NCBI GenBank assembly: GCA_910578715.1
Contig: CAJTRL010000024.1
Coordinates: 1-47,947, forward strand
DNA: 47,947 bases
From: an uncultured Lachnospiraceae bacterium
Lineage (GTDB): Bacteria > Bacillota > Clostridia > Lachnospirales > Lachnospiraceae
Direction: 5' to 3'
Shown here: in pieces, positions 34,472-42,278 of the stretch
Layout: every line of letters begins with the position of its first letter
Numbering within the stretch: the stretch's first letter is position 1
Notes under the pieces: generated by a model
Told to the model about the DNA's origin: nothing
The model's input: the letters and a program-made list of their open reading frames with translations, nothing else
Database searches by the model: none
Position numbers and translations under genes: made by a program

Positions 34472-36103
34472 ATGAGCGAACAGGAACAACAGGGCGACGG
34501 CGGCCTTTACACAACGCCGGATGTATACCAGTCACAGAGCAGTCAGGATATTTATCAGACGCCCGATACGGCCGGTGGAAACACGGGGGGTATTTTTTCC
34601 GGCGGACAGCAGATGGAGAATGCTTCCGAAACGGTTCAGGATACCCGGGACGATGGCAGCTCTTACGGAAACGATGTTTTGGAGAATGGGCAGAATCCGG
34701 GCAATGAGCAGAATGCGGATGGTCCGTATGATGTAGTGCAGTACGAAGAGAAGCCTGTCGTCAGCCAGAACGGAAACGGGTCCTATGAGAACGGCGCTTA
34801 TGGAAATGCACCTTATGAAAATGCTTCTTACGGAAGTGGTACATATGGAAGCGATGTATACGGAAACGGCCAGTATGGAAACGGGCCTTATGGAAATGCT
34901 TCCTACGGAAACGCACCCTGCGGTCAGGGGCCTTATGAAAACAATCCATATGGAAATGCTTCCTACGGAAACGCGCCTTACGGCAAAAATCCTTATGAAA
35001 ACGGCCAGTTCGGAAACGATTCCTATGGAAATACTTCCTATGGAAATACTTCCTATGGAAATACTTCCTATGGAAATACTTCCTACGGAAATGTTTCCTC
35101 CGGAAACGCGCCGAACGGAACGCCCTATGGGAATGCGCCTTACGGGAACGGTCAGTTCGGAGGTCCTTATGGTCCTGGCGGCGGAAACGGCCAGTACAGC
35201 CCTTATGCGGCGCCCCACGGAAAGAAGCATACGGGTCTGATTATCGGCATTATCGTTACGGTTGCAGTTCTTTTCCTGATTGCGCTTTTTGCGCTGTTCT
35301 ACCACGCATTTGAAGCGGTATCCGAAAACAAAATGTCTAACAGGCTGGCTGTTTATACGCAGGAACAGGATAATGATTCCGACAATGACGGGCCGGATGA
35401 TTACGATTACGATGACTACCATCACGACGACGATTATCATGATGATGATTATCATAGTGATTACGACGATGACGAATATTATACGCTGCATGATGATATT
35501 AAAAAACTTTCCTATTCTATTGACTGGGAATACTTTGAATATGATACGGACAACGAGAATGTATCTATCATCGTAGACTACCCGGAAATTTCGGGAAGTC
35601 ATGTACCCAATCTGGATAAGCTCAATCGTTTTATCGAAGATGAGATATCTGTTTTTACGGATTATTATGAAGAGGAATATTCCAAATATATGGATGATGA
35701 AGGAAGCTATTTTAACGCCTATGCTTCCGGCTACGTTACCTATATGAGTGAAGATGTTCTGAGCGTCGTTTTTTCGGAGACCGTCTATACTAATTATTAT
35801 AACTCGGCATATCTGTACAGCATTAATATTGATATGCGGGACGGCGTTATCATGGAAAATACGGATATTATTTCCGTAGACGATGATTTTTCCATCGATT
35901 TCAGATATCGGAGCGATGAACAGAACGGAACGATTGACGGAGTGGACCGGATGAGCGACCAGGAAATTACGGACCTGCTGACTTCTGACAGCAGCCTGAT
36001 TATTTTCTATACGCCCCAGGGCATGGAAATCGGTTTTAATTACGATGAAGGCTGGGTAACGGTCACATATCATGATTACAGGGATTATTTGAAAATTTTC
36101 TAA
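34472..36103 (+). CDS. Membrane protein with cytoplasmic YGN pentapeptide repeats and an Asp/His-rich external region
   Basis: A 543-residue protein that I do not recognise as a whole. Residues 104-218 are 23 consecutive pentapeptides of the form (S/A/P)-Y-G-N-x, a Gly/Asn/Tyr/Ser-rich low-complexity, prion-like stretch. A basic turn and one membrane helix (about 253-276) follow, so the repeats should be cytoplasmic. Residues 299-337 are rich in Asp, Tyr and His and may bind metal. The C-terminal part (about 345-543) resembles the extracytoplasmic DUF3298/RsiV-like fold (FYTPQGMEIGFNYDEGWVTV near the end), by eye only. It sits between cinA and recA. A long antisense ORF over it is a repeat artefact. 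Confidence 0.8.
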   Translation: MSEQEQQGDGGLYTTPDVYQSQSSQDIYQTPDTAGGNTGGIFSGGQQMENASETVQDTRDDGSSYGNDVLENGQNPGNEQNADGPYDVVQYEEKPVVSQNGNGSYENGAYGNAPYENASYGSGTYGSDVYGNGQYGNGPYGNASYGNAPCGQGPYENNPYGNASYGNAPYGKNPYENGQFGNDSYGNTSYGNTSYGNTSYGNTSYGNVSSGNAPNGTPYGNAPYGNGQFGGPYGPGGGNGQYSPYAAPHGKKHTGLIIGIIVTVAVLFLIALFALFYHAFEAVSENKMSNRLAVYTQEQDNDSDNDGPDDYDYDDYHHDDDYHDDDYHSDYDDDEYYTLHDDIKKLSYSIDWEYFEYDTDNENVSIIVDYPEISGSHVPNLDKLNRFIEDEISVFTDYYEEEYSKYMDDEGSYFNAYASGYVTYMSEDVLSVVFSETVYTNYYNSAYLYSINIDMRDGVIMENTDIISVDDDFSIDFRYRSDEQNGTIDGVDRMSDQEITDLLTSDSSLIIFYTPQGMEIGFNYDEGWVTVTYHDYRDYLKIF

Positions 36104-36108
36104 AAAGT

Positions 36109-36153
36109 CTGACAGGGCGTTCTTGAAAGTATTTATACAAAACTGGGAGAGAA
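36109..36153. other. Hairpin without T-run after the pentapeptide-repeat gene
   Basis: GACAGGGCGTTCT pairs with AGAACGCTCTGTT over about 13 bp with two G-U pairs and a loop of roughly 20 nt. No T-run follows on the plus strand, so it is not a standard terminator. The rest of this 304-bp gap holds the recA promoter. Confidence 0.5.
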
Positions 36154-36326
36154 CGCTCTGTTAAAACGAAAGCTGCGGCCGACGTTATACAGGACTGATT
36201 CTGCTTTGCATATCCGGCATCTCGCCAACAATTCAAAGCAAAAAAACAAAATAAGGAAGGCAGGTGGGATAAAGGGTGTTTTATTGGACTTTAAAAATGT
36301 TATAATGCAAAAAACGAAAGTAGCCG

Positions 36327-36355
36327 TTGACAAAAGAGAACATTTGTTTTATTCT
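36327..36355 (+). promoter_or_regulatory. recA promoter
   Basis: TTGACA (36327-36332), a 17-nt spacer and TATTCT (36350-36355). Two LexA-type boxes overlap the spacer and the start-site region, which supports the assignment. Confidence 0.7.
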
Positions 36356-36375
36356 AAGTAAAGAACAGATGTTCT
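36337..36375 (+). promoter_or_regulatory. Two LexA/DinR-type operators at recA
   Basis: AGAACATTTGTTTT (36337-36350, GAAC-N4-GTTT) lies between the -35 and -10 boxes. AGAACAGATGTTCT (36362-36375, GAAC-N4-GTTC) lies just after the -10. The Firmicute LexA box is roughly CGAAC-N4-GTTCG, so the second is a good match and the first a weaker one. This predicts SOS induction of recA. Confidence 0.75.
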
Positions 36376-36407
36376 GTGAAGAGAAAGAAAGGAGCATTGT
36401 TACAGAT

Positions 36408-37514
36408 ATGGAACGAGAAGAGAAACTGAAAGCATTGGATGCTGCCATCGGGCAGATAGAGAGACAGTTCGGAAAGGGTGCGGTCATGAAACTTGGCGAC
36501 CCGTCGGTACAGATGAATGTGGAAACAATTCCGACAGGTTCCCTGAGCCTTGATATTGCACTGGGACTGGGCGGAATCCCGAAAGGAAGAATTGTGGAGA
36601 TATACGGACCGGAATCCAGCGGTAAGACGACGGTTACCCTCCATATGGTAGCGGAGGTTCAGAAGAGAGGCGGAATTGCCGGTTTTATCGATGCGGAGCA
36701 TGCGCTGGACCCGGTTTATGCAAGAAACATCGGCGTTGATGTGGACAATTTATATATTTCACAGCCGGATAACGGAGAGCAGGCGCTGGAGATTACGGAA
36801 ACGATGGTGCGTTCCGGCGCGATAGACATTGTCATCGTGGATTCCGTCGCGGCGCTCGTCCCGAAAGCCGAAATTGACGGAGATATGGGAGATTCGCATG
36901 TAGGTTTACAGGCTCGTCTGATGTCTCAGGCGCTTCGGAAGCTGACCGGCGTTATCAGCAAATCGAACTGTACGGTCGTATTTATCAATCAGCTTCGTGA
37001 AAAGGTCGGCGTGATGTTCGGTAATCCGGAGACGACGACGGGCGGCCGTGCGTTGAAGTTTTACTCCTCCGTCAGACTCGATGTTAGAAGAATAGAGGCG
37101 CTGAAGCAGGGCGGAGAAGTGATTGGCAACAGAACAAGAGTCAAAGTTGTCAAGAACAAAATTGCGCCGCCGTTCAAGGAAGCGGAATTTGATATTATGT
37201 TCGGCGAAGGAATTTCCAGCGTCGGCGATATTCTGGACCTGGGGGCCGAAAACGGAATCATCAACAAGAGCGGTGCATGGTATGCGTATAACGGAAATAA
37301 AATCGGCCAGGGAAGAGAGAATGCCAAACAGTATCTGAAAGATAACCCGGAAATCTGCAGTGAGGTGGAAAAAAAGGTCAGGGAACTGTTTAATCTGGAA
37401 ACGCCGGAGAACGAAGAAAAAGCGGAGAAAGAAAAATCCGCCGTAGAAAAGGCCGGAAAAGGCGCAAAAGAAAAGGGCACTAAAGAGAAGGCCGGCGGGG
37501 CGGATTCGGAGTAG
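36408..37514 (+). CDS. recA: Recombinase RecA
   Basis: A 368-residue RecA. Walker A GPESSGKTT is at residues 67-75, preceded by DIALGLGGIPKGRIVEIYGPE; then EHALDPVYARNIGVDVDNLYISQPD, loop L1/L2 with NQLREKVGVMFGNPETTTGG and RALKFYSSVRLDVRR. The C-terminus ends in a Lys/Glu-rich tail. Start 36408 matches the family N-terminus; an upstream in-frame ATG near the promoter is not used. RecA drives recombination and LexA cleavage. It is followed by recX. Confidence 0.98.
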   Translation: MEREEKLKALDAAIGQIERQFGKGAVMKLGDPSVQMNVETIPTGSLSLDIALGLGGIPKGRIVEIYGPESSGKTTVTLHMVAEVQKRGGIAGFIDAEHALDPVYARNIGVDVDNLYISQPDNGEQALEITETMVRSGAIDIVIVDSVAALVPKAEIDGDMGDSHVGLQARLMSQALRKLTGVISKSNCTVVFINQLREKVGVMFGNPETTTGGRALKFYSSVRLDVRRIEALKQGGEVIGNRTRVKVVKNKIAPPFKEAEFDIMFGEGISSVGDILDLGAENGIINKSGAWYAYNGNKIGQGRENAKQYLKDNPEICSEVEKKVRELFNLETPENEEKAEKEKSAVEKAGKGAKEKGTKEKAGGADSE

Positions 37515-37594
37515 ATGCACAGAAGAAAAGCCGCCGGAGCAGATGCAGAGTGGATGCGGCGCAGGGATGGAGCAGAAGGACGGTTTTGTAACGT

Positions 37595-38212
37595 ATGACG
37601 GTAACAGAAATTACTGCAGTCAATCGGTCAAGATACAGAATTACGCTGGATGAAGAACTTACCTTTGTCTTATACGGAGGGGAGCTGCGGCGTTTTCAGA
37701 TAAAACAGGACGGCGAACTTTCGGAAGACGCTTACGGTCAGATTTTCCGGGAAATCCTGCCCAAAAGGGCGAGACTGCGCTGTATGAATCTGCTGAAAGC
37801 AAGGGATTATACGAGAAAACAGCTGGCGGATAAATTGAAACAGGGAGAGTACCCCGATGCGATAATCGGGGATGCGCTCGCCTATGTAGAGTCATACGGT
37901 TACATCGACGATGGAAAGTATGCCAGAAATTTCATTGAATGTCATATTGGGACGAGAAGCAGAAGGCGGATTGAGAACGATTTACAGCAAAAAGGAATTA
38001 AAAGAGAGCTGATTGCGCTGGCGTTCGATGAGCTTCTGGAAGATGGAATGGAAATAGACGAGACGGCCCAGATACAAAAATTTCTTCTGAAAAAAAATTT
38101 TCATACAAAGACGGCTACCGATGCGGAAAGGCGGAAAATGTACGGTTTTCTTTATAGAAAGGGATTTCGTACGGACGCAATCAACAGAGCACTTTCACTT
38201 GACATAACATAA
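37595..38212 (+). CDS. recX: Regulatory protein RecX
   Basis: A 205-residue protein with RecX helical repeats: ARLRCMNLLKARDYTRKQLADKLKQGEYPDAIIGDALAYVESYGYIDDGKYARNFIE, then IENDLQQKGIKRELIALAFDEL and MYGFLYRKGFRTDAINRAL. RecX binds RecA filaments and limits or modulates their activity. It lies 80 nt after recA with no terminator seen between, so LexA-type control may extend to it. AAGGACGG lies about 12 nt before the ATG. Confidence 0.92.
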   Translation: MTVTEITAVNRSRYRITLDEELTFVLYGGELRRFQIKQDGELSEDAYGQIFREILPKRARLRCMNLLKARDYTRKQLADKLKQGEYPDAIIGDALAYVESYGYIDDGKYARNFIECHIGTRSRRRIENDLQQKGIKRELIALAFDELLEDGMEIDETAQIQKFLLKKNFHTKTATDAERRKMYGFLYRKGFRTDAINRALSLDIT

Positions 38213-38226
38213 TTTTCGAGGTAAAA

Positions 38227-38256
38227 TTGATATGTTGTAATTTGCTAAATTAGAAT
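38227..38256 (+). promoter_or_regulatory. Candidate sigma-A promoter for rny
   Basis: TTGATA (38227-38232), an 18-nt spacer and TAGAAT (38251-38256), each one mismatch from consensus. It lies within overlapping inverted repeats (GAGGTAAAA/TTTTACCTC and TAGAATG/CATTCTA). Confidence 0.55.
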
Positions 38257-38323
38257 GTTTTACCTCAAACCATTCTATTATAGATATGTACAATGAAAAC
38301 CAAATAAGGAGGTGCTCCTGTAA

Positions 38324-39880
38324 ATGCCTATCGGGATAGCGATTGTGGTATCAATACTCCTCACGCTGCTTGTATCGGTTCCGGTTACGGCAGTTGTAGC
38401 GACCAATTACCGAAAGAAGGTTGTGGAAGCGAAACTGGGAAACGCGGACGAGAAAGCACGGGAAATTATTGATGAAGCTCTCAAAACGGCTGAAACGAAG
38501 AAGCGGGAAGCGTTGCTTGAAGCAAAAGAAGAAACCATTCATGCCAAGAATGAGTTGGACAAGGAAATCAAGGAACGTCGTGCCGAAGCGCAGAGATATG
38601 AGCGCAGAGTTCAGCAGAAAGAAGAGAACATCGATAAGAAAGCGGATGCTATTGAGAAAAAGGAAGCAAGTCTGGCGTCAAGAGAAGAATCCCTGGCCAG
38701 ACAGCGCGAAGAGATTGCGAAGCTGAACGAGCAAAGATTACAGGAACTGGAACGAATCTCCGGACTGACCTCCGAACAGGCAAAAGATTATTTATTGAAA
38801 ATTGTTGAAGATGAAGTGAAACATGAAGCCGCTGTGATGATTAAGGAAGTAGAAAGCAGGGCAAAGGAAGAAGCAGATAAGAAAGCGAAGGAATATGTTG
38901 TTACGGCCATTCAGAAATGTGCTGCAGACCATGTTTCTGAGACGACCATATCTGTTGTACAGCTTCCGAATGACGAAATGAAGGGAAGAATCATCGGAAG
39001 AGAGGGAAGGAATATCAGAACTCTCGAGACGATGACGGGCGTTGATTTAATTATTGATGATACGCCGGAAGCGGTTATCTTATCAGGATTCGACCCGATT
39101 CGCCGTGAAGTCGCAAGAATTGCGCTTGAGAAGTTAATTGTCGATGGACGTATCCATCCGGCAAGAATCGAAGAAATGGTTGAGAAAGCGCAGAAAGAAG
39201 TAGAAGTAATGATGAAAGAAGAAGGTGAAGCCGCTACACTGGAAGTAGGTGTGCATGGTATTCATCCGGAGCTTGTCAGATTACTCGGTAAGATGAAATT
39301 CAGAACCAGTTATGGTCAGAACGCGTTGAAGCATTCGATTGAAGTAGCTCAGTTGTCCGGTCTGCTCGCGGCGGAGATGGGTCTGGATGTCAGAGTTGCG
39401 AAACGTGCCGGTCTTCTGCACGATATCGGTAAAGCTGTTGACCATGAAATGGAAGGTTCTCATATTCAGTTAGGTGTGGAGCTTTGTAGAAAATACAAAG
39501 AGTCGCCTACCGTTATTAATGCAGTAGAGTCTCATCATGGCGATGTTGAACCCCAGACTCTGATTGCATGTCTGGTACAGGCAGCGGATACAATATCCGC
39601 AGCAAGGCCGGGTGCAAGAAGGGAGACGTTAGAAACATATACAAGCAGGTTAAAACAGTTAGAAGACATTACAAACAATTTCAAAGGTGTTGATAAATCT
39701 TTTGCTATTCAGGCAGGTAGAGAGATTCGTGTTATGGTAGTTCCCGAACAGATTACGGATGCTGACATGGTATTGCTCGCAAGAGACATTTCCAAACAGA
39801 TTGAGGCTGAATTGGAATATCCGGGTCAGATTAAAGTCAATGTAATTCGTGAAAGCCGCGTTATCGACTACGCTAAATAG
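38324..39880 (+). CDS. rny: Ribonuclease Y
   Basis: A 518-residue endoribonuclease with an N-terminal membrane anchor (about residues 3-25), a long coiled coil (about 30-200), a KH domain (GRIIGREGRNIRTLETMTGVD) and an HD domain (HSIEVAQLSGLLA, LLHDIGKAVDHE). RNase Y initiates mRNA decay at the membrane in Firmicutes. The ribosome site AAGGAGGTG (38306-38314) is part of a small AGGAG-gtg-CTCCT hairpin and is preceded by a four-codon ORF (ATGAAAACCAAATAA). The order recA-recX-rny is typical. Confidence 0.97.
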   Translation: MPIGIAIVVSILLTLLVSVPVTAVVATNYRKKVVEAKLGNADEKAREIIDEALKTAETKKREALLEAKEETIHAKNELDKEIKERRAEAQRYERRVQQKEENIDKKADAIEKKEASLASREESLARQREEIAKLNEQRLQELERISGLTSEQAKDYLLKIVEDEVKHEAAVMIKEVESRAKEEADKKAKEYVVTAIQKCAADHVSETTISVVQLPNDEMKGRIIGREGRNIRTLETMTGVDLIIDDTPEAVILSGFDPIRREVARIALEKLIVDGRIHPARIEEMVEKAQKEVEVMMKEEGEAATLEVGVHGIHPELVRLLGKMKFRTSYGQNALKHSIEVAQLSGLLAAEMGLDVRVAKRAGLLHDIGKAVDHEMEGSHIQLGVELCRKYKESPTVINAVESHHGDVEPQTLIACLVQAADTISAARPGARRETLETYTSRLKQLEDITNNFKGVDKSFAIQAGREIRVMVVPEQITDADMVLLARDISKQIEAELEYPGQIKVNVIRESRVIDYAK

Positions 39881-39885
39881 TGTAT

Positions 39886-39918
39886 AAAACTCTGTGGAGT
39901 CATCCACAGAGTTTTTTT
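39886..39918 (+). terminator. Intrinsic terminator after rny
   Basis: AAAACTCTGTGGA pairs with TCCACAGAG followed by seven T, a textbook intrinsic terminator just after the rny stop. Confidence 0.95.
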
Positions 39919-39920
39919 CG

Positions 39921-40103
39921 TAACAGCTCAGCCTCCGCCCTGCCAGAGCATCGTTCTCTGACGGAGACCCTGTAAAGGCCGCCGGTATTTAGCGAAAAGG
40001 CGGCTTTGCTGCATTTGAGCTTAGTACCGCTGCCGCCTTTAGTGGAGCGAAAGCGTGTCTCCAAAGAGAACGATGCTCTGGCAAGGCGGAGGCTGAACTG
40101 TTA
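39921..40103 (+). repeat. Structured palindromic element, family 1, copy C (183 bp)
   Basis: The arms TAACAGCTCAGCCTCCGCC and GGCGGAGGCTGAACTGTTA pair with one or two mismatches, then TGCCAGAGCATCG with CGATGCTCTGGCA, and GGAGAC with GTCTCC. In the other copies that inner stem is GGAGGC/GCCTCC. Inner hairpins GCGGC-ttt-GCTGC and CCGCT...AGTGG are kept. It fills most of the 385-bp space between the rny terminator and the aminotransferase promoter. Confidence 0.87.
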
Positions 40104-40132
40104 TTTTTTCTGTAAATTTTCAATTTTTCCCC

Positions 40133-40161
40133 TTGTTTTTGCAAATACTTTGTAGTAGAAT
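40133..40161 (+). promoter_or_regulatory. Candidate promoter of the aminotransferase gene
   Basis: TTGTTT (40133-40138), a 17-nt spacer and TAGAAT (40156-40161). A perfect 12-bp palindrome ATTGTATACAAT (40177-40188) lies about 16 nt after the -10 and may be an operator. Confidence 0.5.
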
Positions 40162-40265
40162 AATTGCCAGTGTATGATTGTATACAATTATCCAGTCGTA
40201 CAAGATGCCGACTGCAAAAGCAATGGGCGAAAACTTTCGCAAGATGAGAAAGGAGCATGGTTATC

Positions 40266-41561
40266 ATGGCGAAGCCTTATAAGGAAATGAACAGGGAAGA
40301 ACTTCTTTCCTTAAAAAAAGAACTTGAAGGAAAATTTGAAGAGGCAAAGGGTAAAGGGCTGAAACTGGATATGTCCAGAGGCAAGCAGTCTACTGCACAG
40401 CTTGATATGACAATGAGTATTATGAACGTGTTCGATTCCGATTCCGTTCTGAAGACGGAAGATGGCATTGACTGTAGAAATTACGGACTGATGGACGGTA
40501 TTCCGGAGGTAAAAAAACTTCTGGGAGATATGATGGGGGTACCGGCACAGAATGTAATCGTATATGGTAATTCCAGCCTGAGCGTTATGTATGATGCGGT
40601 TTCTCATTCCGTAACCCACGGCGTTATGGGAAGTACGCCCTGGTGTAAGCTGGATAAAGTGAAATTCTTATGTCCGGTGCCGGGATATGACAGACATTTT
40701 AAGATTACGGAATACTTCGGAATTGAAATGATTAATATTCCGATGACGGCGGACGGACCGGATATGGACCTGGTGGAGAAGTACGTCAGCGAAGACGAAG
40801 CGGTTAAGGGTATCTGGTGTGTTCCGAAATATTCTAATCCACAGGGAATTTCTTACTCGGATGAGACGGTCAGAAGGTTTGCAAACCTGAAACCGGCGGC
40901 AAAAGATTTCAGAATTTACTGGGATAATGCTTATGCGGTGCATCATTTATATGACGATAAACAGGATGAAATTCTGGAGATTTTAAGTGAATGTGAAAAG
41001 GCCGGAAACCCGGATATGGTTTTCGAGTTTTGCTCTACTTCCAAAGTAAGTTTCGCTGGCGGCGGTATCGCTGGCATGGCGGCATCTAAAGCGAACCTCG
41101 ATTACATCAAAGAGGGGATGACCGTACGGACTATCGGCTATGATAAAGTAAACCAGCTCCGCCATGTGAGATATTTTAAAGATATTAACGGTATACGGGC
41201 GCATATGAAGAAACATGCGGAAATCATCCGGCCGAAATTTGAGGCAGTATTACAGGTCCTTGACAAAGAAATCGGAGGACTCGGCATCGGAGAATGGAAT
41301 AAGCCGGTGGGCGGATATTTCATTTCCTTTGAAGCGATGGAAGGATGTGCGAAGGCAATCGTAGCAAAGTGTAAAGAGGCGGGCGTTGTGATGACCGGAG
41401 CGGGAGCAACCTTTCCTTATGGAAAAGACCCGAAAGACAGCAATATCCGCATTGCGCCGACTTTCCCCACGCCGGAAGAAATGGCGGAAGCTACAGATTT
41501 GTTTGTGCTCTGCGTGAAACTTGTCAGCGTAAATAAGCTGTTGGATAAAAATGTCGGATAA
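40266..41561 (+). CDS. Aspartate-type aminotransferase (class I/II fold, AspT-like group)
   Basis: A 431-residue PLP-dependent aminotransferase. The Schiff-base lysine is K260 in FCSTSKVSFAGGG, D220 in WDNAYAVHHL binds the PLP nitrogen, and YSNPQGISYS (residues 189-198) is the usual substrate-side motif. The N-terminus (LKLDMSRGKQSTAQLDM) and overall pattern match the group of bacterial aspartate aminotransferases with long N-terminal arms. The exact amino acid substrate is an inference. ATG 40266 follows AGAAAGG (40247-40253) at 12 nt; the in-frame ATG at 40257 is closer. Confidence 0.85.
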   Translation: MAKPYKEMNREELLSLKKELEGKFEEAKGKGLKLDMSRGKQSTAQLDMTMSIMNVFDSDSVLKTEDGIDCRNYGLMDGIPEVKKLLGDMMGVPAQNVIVYGNSSLSVMYDAVSHSVTHGVMGSTPWCKLDKVKFLCPVPGYDRHFKITEYFGIEMINIPMTADGPDMDLVEKYVSEDEAVKGIWCVPKYSNPQGISYSDETVRRFANLKPAAKDFRIYWDNAYAVHHLYDDKQDEILEILSECEKAGNPDMVFEFCSTSKVSFAGGGIAGMAASKANLDYIKEGMTVRTIGYDKVNQLRHVRYFKDINGIRAHMKKHAEIIRPKFEAVLQVLDKEIGGLGIGEWNKPVGGYFISFEAMEGCAKAIVAKCKEAGVVMTGAGATFPYGKDPKDSNIRIAPTFPTPEEMAEATDLFVLCVKLVSVNKLLDKNVG

Positions 41562-41634
41562 AGGAAGGAGTCCATTCGGTCTGTTAGTCTGTATGGCAGA
41601 CGCTTGGCACATTAGTTAAGAAAGGCATATTAGT

Positions 41635-42168
41635 ATGGATAAATTCGAACGTCTGGAAAGGACACTGATTCATAAGGGTGCGATTATCGACTATTATCAG
41701 GATACGGTCAAAGTGCCCAACGGCAATATCGTAAAATGGGATTTTATCGGTCATAAGGGAGCGGCTGCGGTTGTGGCGGTCAATGACGAGGGAAAACTTC
41801 TGATGGTAAGGCAGTACCGCAACGCGCTGGACAGAGAGACGCTGGAAATCCCGGCGGGCGGTCTGGAAAGCGTGGATGAGCCTACGGATGCGGCGGCAGC
41901 AAGAGAGCTGGAAGAAGAGACCGGGTATAAAGCCGGGAAACTGGAATTGCTGATGACTTTGCGGACCACGGTTGCTTTCTGTAATGAAAAAATTGACGTT
42001 TATGTTGCAACCGATTTAAAGCCGAGCAGGCAGCACCTGGATGAGGACGAATTTATTAATGTTGAGGCCTGGGATATCGAATCGCTGGCACAGATGATTT
42101 ACGACTGCAAAATTCAGGACGGTAAGACGGTAGCGTCTCTGATGGCATATAAGAATAAATATTGTTAA
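41635..42168 (+). CDS. Nudix hydrolase, ADP-ribose pyrophosphatase-like
   Basis: A 177-residue Nudix protein. The box GX5EX7REUXEEXGU is at residues 76-98 (GLESVDEPTDAAAARELEEETG). The preceding strand (LMVRQYRNALDRETLEIPAGG) is typical of ADP-ribose pyrophosphatases, which split ADP-ribose to AMP and ribose 5-phosphate. AGAAAGG lies 9 nt before the ATG. The gene often lies near spoIIM and xerD in Clostridia and Bacilli. Confidence 0.93.
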   Translation: MDKFERLERTLIHKGAIIDYYQDTVKVPNGNIVKWDFIGHKGAAAVVAVNDEGKLLMVRQYRNALDRETLEIPAGGLESVDEPTDAAAARELEEETGYKAGKLELLMTLRTTVAFCNEKIDVYVATDLKPSRQHLDEDEFINVEAWDIESLAQMIYDCKIQDGKTVASLMAYKNKYC

Positions 42169-42278
42169 AGAACGGCGAAATAACGCCTTTTGGGCGCGTC
42201 CCGGTACCATGAGAAAAGTATGTATACATGCGCTCTGGCCAACATATATTTAGGTAGTTGGAAAGAGGGCATGTATTT

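Noticed and set aside
34532..36073. A 513-codon open frame on the minus strand, antisense to the pentapeptide-repeat gene
   Set aside because: Its composition (Ile/Val/Arg runs) is the reverse-complement of the sense repeats and Asp-rich codons, it lacks a ribosome site, and the plus-strand frame has a strong start, membrane helix and folded domain.
36327..36407. Extended N-terminus of RecA from the upstream in-frame start
   Set aside because: It would begin inside the promoter and LexA boxes. The family N-terminus and AGAAAGG site support 36408.
11723..40103. Insertion sequences or MITEs with standard terminal repeats
   Set aside because: The element ends differ between copies and no target-site duplication or transposase was seen. 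The interior is what is conserved.
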